From positions 1 to 7,859 of the forward strand of contig CAAGGN010000276.1 of NCBI GenBank assembly GCA_900769375.1: a DNA stretch of 7,859 nucleotides, in the 5' to 3' direction. Within the stretch, counting starts at the first letter, position 1. Each line of letters begins with the position of its first letter. The notes under the pieces are model-generated. The model saw only the letters and a list, made by a program, of their open reading frames with translations. It was not told where the DNA came from and did not search any database. Of this stretch, positions 5,386-7,859 are shown one piece after another. The DNA is from Clostridia bacterium. GTDB taxonomy: Bacteria > Bacillota > Clostridia > Oscillospirales > Acutalibacteraceae. Made by a program: the position numbers and the translations under genes.

Positions 5386-6301
5386 TTTCTATCCCTCCAA
5401 ACACTTTTCTGCGTGTCCACTTCTCGATGAAGGGATTAAGAATATTCATAAGTAAAATCGCGAAGGATACGCCTTCCGGGTAGTTTCCGTAGAAACGGAT
5501 GAGCACTGTTATAACGCCTGCTCCCGCGCCAAATACTACCTTACCCCAAGGTGTTGAAGGACTTGTTACGTAATCGGTAGCCATAAAGATAGCGCCGATA
5601 AAGAGTCCGCCAGAAAGAGTATATGCAAGAGCGGTTGTTAAATCGCCGCAAATTACGAAAGACATAACAAAAACGGTAGCAATATAAACTACGGGGATAT
5701 GCCAGGTTATAACCCTTCTTAAAAGAAGATATACAAAACCGAGCAAAAGGGCAAGTTTGCTTGTTTCACCGATACATCCGCCCACATTTCCTATGAATAA
5801 ATCAAGAAGTTTGGGAGTATTACCTTCCGCAATGTTTACAAGAGGTGTAGCGGTAGCAACGCTATCGAGGGGGAATGCGGATTTAGCCATTGTACCGAAG
5901 GCAACCAGCATAAACACTCTTCCCGTAATAGCAGGGTTAACTACATTACAACCGATGCCGCCAAAGAAGCATTTAACAATAACTATAGCAAATACAGAAC
6001 CAACAACCGCCTGCCAAATCGGAATATTGGCAGAAAGATTAAGAGCGAGAAGTAGTCCCGTAACAGCGGCGGAAAGGTCACCGATGGGCATTTCCTTCTT
6101 TAAAATTCTATAGAATAATGCTTCAGCTAAAACGCAGGTAGCGGTACAAGCGACAATAAGCCATAAAGCAGGTAAACCAAAGAAGATTACTGCCGCTATT
6201 GTTGCGGGCGTCAATGCGATTAAAACGTCAAGCATTATTCCTTTGGTTGTTCTATTCGTATGAATATGAGGAGAAACCGAAATATGAAGCTTTGAATCCA
6301 T
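5378..6301 (-). CDS. rnfD: Rnf complex subunit RnfD, flavinylated membrane protein
   Basis: RnfD (307 residues, PF03116) is a polytopic membrane subunit that carries covalent FMN and belongs to the NqrB/RnfD family. It begins with the typical SPHIHTNRTTKGIMLDVL region (10-27), includes FGGIGCNVVNPA at 113-124, and then DSVATATP at 146-153. The last of these matches the flavinylation pattern DxxSGAT with substitutions (ATAT), leaving Thr152 as the candidate FMN site. The late MATDYVTSP motif (240-248) and YPEGVSFAILLMN region (274-286) are also typical. The start shares one base with the rnfC stop (TAATG) and has AAGGAGG nine to ten bases upstream. ApbE activity is needed to load the flavin. 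Confidence 0.96.
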   Translation of the reverse strand: MDSKLHISVSPHIHTNRTTKGIMLDVLIALTPATIAAVIFFGLPALWLIVACTATCVLAEALFYRILKKEMPIGDLSAAVTGLLLALNLSANIPIWQAVVGSVFAIVIVKCFFGGIGCNVVNPAITGRVFMLVAFGTMAKSAFPLDSVATATPLVNIAEGNTPKLLDLFIGNVGGCIGETSKLALLLGFVYLLLRRVITWHIPVVYIATVFVMSFVICGDLTTALAYTLSGGLFIGAIFMATDYVTSPSTPWGKVVFGAGAGVITVLIRFYGNYPEGVSFAILLMNILNPFIEKWTRRKVFGGIENE

Positions 6302-7623
6302 TATTTTTTATCCTCCTTTGCCTTTTCTTCACTGCGAGCTTCTTTTAGGAATTGCTTCGCAAGCTTATTTGTCTGAACTAAGGGTCTATGAGCAGGGCAT
6401 ACGTAGGCGCAACAACCGCATTCCATACAAGCAAGTGCCCCTGCCTCCTTGATGCCTACCGCATCGGCAGTTTTATACGCTTTTTCAATGCCTACGGGAC
6501 TAATTCCGAAGGGACAGATATTATAGCAAGCGCCGCAACGGATACAAGCCGTTTCCTTTGCCGCCTTACCGTCCTTTTCATCAAAGGCCAGAATTGCATT
6601 GGTGTTTTTAAGAATGGGAGCATCAAGGTCTAAAACTGAAACGCCCATCATGGGTCCGCCGTAGATTACCTTGGCGGGTTCTGACTTAAAGCCGCCTGCA
6701 AACTCAAATACATCTGCCATCATAGCGCCTATGGGGGCTATAACATTTTTGGGTTCAGCCACTGCGCTACCGTCAACGGTTATGCATTTTTCCACGAGGG
6801 GCATACCGGTTTTAAGATATTCACCAATAACAGCTAAGGTGGTGCAGTTAATAACTATACTGCCGACGTCCAAGGGCAGCTTACCCGTGGGAACAACCTT
6901 ACCGGTAAGGTGAAAAACCAAAACCCTTTCGCCGCCTTGAGGATAAACGGAAGAAAGAACTTTAACGCTCGCGCCCTCAGTAGCGCTTGCCATTTTCTTC
7001 ATTTCAGCAATGGCATTCTTCTTATTATTTTCTATACCGATAATAACCTTCTTGATGCCAAGGTATCTTTTGAAAAACTCCAAAGCAAAGGCCATATCGT
7101 CGGCTCTGTTTGTCATAGTACAAGAGTCACTCGTAATATAGGGCTCACACTCGGCGCCGTTAATTATAAGTTCTTCGATTTTTTCGGGCTCGGCCGTAAG
7201 TTTAACAAAGGTTGGGAAACCTGCGCCGCCAAGACCTACTATACCACTCTTTTTAATGGCTTCAATAAGGTCTTCCCTGCCGTTAATAATGGGGGGAGTT
7301 ATGCCCTTATCAATAGTGTTCTCACCGTCTGACTCGATAACAATAACGGGAACCTTTTTACCGTCCGACTGAACTTTATCGGAAATTTCCTTAACGGTAC
7401 CCGAAACACTTGAATAAACGGGGGACGAAATGAACCCGTTTTGCTCACCGATTAAAGTACCCTTATCCACGTGGTCGCCTACCTTAACTACGGGGATTGC
7501 AGGCGCGCCAATGTGCATACCCATAGGTATAGCGACACGCTCAACCTTATCCATAGTTACGGGCTTCATATCGGCGGTATTTTTTCTATGGGGCAAATGC
7601 ACCCCGTGAAGAGAAAATGCCAT
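6301..7623 (-). CDS. rnfC: Rnf complex subunit RnfC, NADH-side flavoprotein
   Basis: RnfC is the peripheral subunit that exchanges electrons with NAD+/NADH. In this 440-residue protein an N-terminal RnfC domain with a biotinyl/lipoyl-like fold spans about 3-100 (GVHLPHRK at 7-14). The FMN/NAD-binding region follows (PF01512) with GLGGAGFPTFVK at 130-141, NGAECEPY at 155-162 and YPQGGE at 227-232, then an SLBB-like segment at about 265-310. Two CxxCxxCxxxCP motifs hold 4Fe-4S clusters: Cys360/363/366/370 and Cys399/402/405/409. The ATG at 7623 was chosen; it has AGG seven bases upstream. A TTG one codon earlier is in frame but gives too tight spacing. It is the first gene of the operon, with a promoter about 50 bases upstream. 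Confidence 0.96.
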   Translation of the reverse strand: MAFSLHGVHLPHRKNTADMKPVTMDKVERVAIPMGMHIGAPAIPVVKVGDHVDKGTLIGEQNGFISSPVYSSVSGTVKEISDKVQSDGKKVPVIVIESDGENTIDKGITPPIINGREDLIEAIKKSGIVGLGGAGFPTFVKLTAEPEKIEELIINGAECEPYITSDSCTMTNRADDMAFALEFFKRYLGIKKVIIGIENNKKNAIAEMKKMASATEGASVKVLSSVYPQGGERVLVFHLTGKVVPTGKLPLDVGSIVINCTTLAVIGEYLKTGMPLVEKCITVDGSAVAEPKNVIAPIGAMMADVFEFAGGFKSEPAKVIYGGPMMGVSVLDLDAPILKNTNAILAFDEKDGKAAKETACIRCGACYNICPFGISPVGIEKAYKTADAVGIKEAGALACMECGCCAYVCPAHRPLVQTNKLAKQFLKEARSEEKAKEDKK

Positions 7624-7674
7624 CAAAAAACCTACCTTTCAAAAGCAGTATAAATATATAAATTACCATTTTAT

Positions 7675-7703
7675 AATATATCTTTTTTTGAGTAAAAAGT
7701 CAA
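7675..7703 (-). promoter_or_regulatory. Sigma-A-type promoter of the rnf operon
   Basis: On the minus strand TTGACT (7703-7698) and TATATT (7680-7675) are separated by exactly 17 bases. Each hexamer matches the consensus at five of six positions, in a very AT-rich region. Transcription would begin near 7668, giving a leader of about 45 bases before the rnfC ATG at 7623. No riboswitch fits in so short a leader. Confidence 0.8.
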
Positions 7704-7720
7704 CTATAACTATTTTATAT

Positions 7721-7748
7721 ATTATACCCATATTTTTTAAAATCATAA
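7721..7748 (-). promoter_or_regulatory. Possible second, upstream promoter (weak)
   Basis: A perfect TATAAT lies at 7726-7721 on the minus strand, about 46 bases upstream of the main -10 box. The only -35 candidate at a suitable distance, TTATGA (7748-7743, 16-base spacer), matches the consensus poorly. In such AT-rich sequence a chance TATAAT is likely. Confidence 0.22.
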
Positions 7749-7859
7749 CCACTAGTAAACTAGTGGTATGCACAGCCCCTATAAGGGGCGCCTACTGGCT
7801 AGGTCCCTAAAAGGGACCTCGAAAGTTTGGCAACGCATTACCATCTCGGGCAGCCGCTC
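7745..7859. mobile_element. Hairpin-rich edge of a probable small mobile or palindromic element
   Basis: The AT-rich promoter region changes abruptly to GC-richer sequence containing three short perfect hairpins within 72 bases: ACCACTAGT/ACTAGTGGT (7748-7756 with 7759-7767), GCCCCT/AGGGGC (7775-7780 with 7784-7789) and AGGTCCCT/AGGGACCT (7801-7808 with 7812-7819). Loops are two or three bases, all A/T. No coding region is supported here. Serial subterminal hairpins without inverted-repeat ends suit IS200/IS605-type element ends, and the text looks like a dispersed repeat I have seen in gut Clostridia, but I cannot verify this. Alternatives are a REP/MITE-like element or an array of weak terminators for an upstream gene. 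The window ends inside it. Confidence 0.35.

Noticed and set aside
7624..7626. TTG start for rnfC one codon upstream
   Set aside because: The adjacent ATG at 7623 is a stronger start codon and has better spacing from the AGG ribosome binding site.
7627..7740. Rex operator or riboswitch controlling rnf
   Set aside because: No TTGTTAA-N4-TTAACAA-like or TTGTGAA-N4-TTCACAA-like site was found near the promoter. The leader of about 45 bases is too short for a known riboswitch.
7748..7819. CRISPR array or tRNA from the repeated hairpins
   Set aside because: The three stems have different sequences, irregular spacing and no spacers of equal length, and no cloverleaf can be formed.

Overview
The window is a minus-strand gene cluster from a low-to-moderate GC, Gram-positive-type anaerobe, most likely a Clostridia member (Oscillospirales-like is my guess from protein style, not a search). 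The main clues are the rnf gene order C-D-G-E-A-B, strong AGGAGG-type ribosome binding sites, lipoprotein signal peptides, and a two-gene NusG-II/Gx-transporter module typical of Firmicutes. Reading in the direction of transcription (from high to low coordinates), the layout is: an upstream edge with three GC-rich hairpins (7748-7819) that looks like the end of a small mobile or palindromic element; a sigma-A-type promoter (7675-7703); rnfC, rnfD, rnfG, rnfE, rnfA and rnfB; a NusG-domain-II membrane-anchored protein; a Gx-transporter-family membrane protein; a second near-consensus promoter (1199-1226); a 338-residue lipoprotein made of two tandem FMN_bind-like domains; an intrinsic terminator (91-121) touching the next ribosome binding site; and the first 26 codons of another lipoprotein that runs off the window.

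The first eight genes are packed as one operon: they overlap by 1, 8, 1 and 4 bases or are separated by 1, 10 and 1 bases. RnfA to RnfG form the ion-pumping ferredoxin:NAD+ oxidoreductase. The expected features are all visible: the nucleotide-binding and 4Fe-4S motifs of RnfC, the covalent-flavin threonines of RnfD and RnfG, the paired cysteines of RnfA and RnfE that hold the intramembrane 2Fe-2S cluster, and the many ferredoxin motifs of RnfB.

Three things go beyond an ordinary rnf operon. RnfG is about twice the usual length and carries two FMN_bind domains. The NusG-II plus Gx-transporter pair resembles the EetA/EetB proteins of flavin-based extracellular electron transfer. The following two-domain lipoprotein resembles PplA in architecture, although its flavin motif is altered. 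Together they suggest that electrons may be routed between Rnf and an outer-surface flavoprotein; this is inference, not demonstrated. No tRNA, rRNA, CRISPR array or plus-strand gene is supported.
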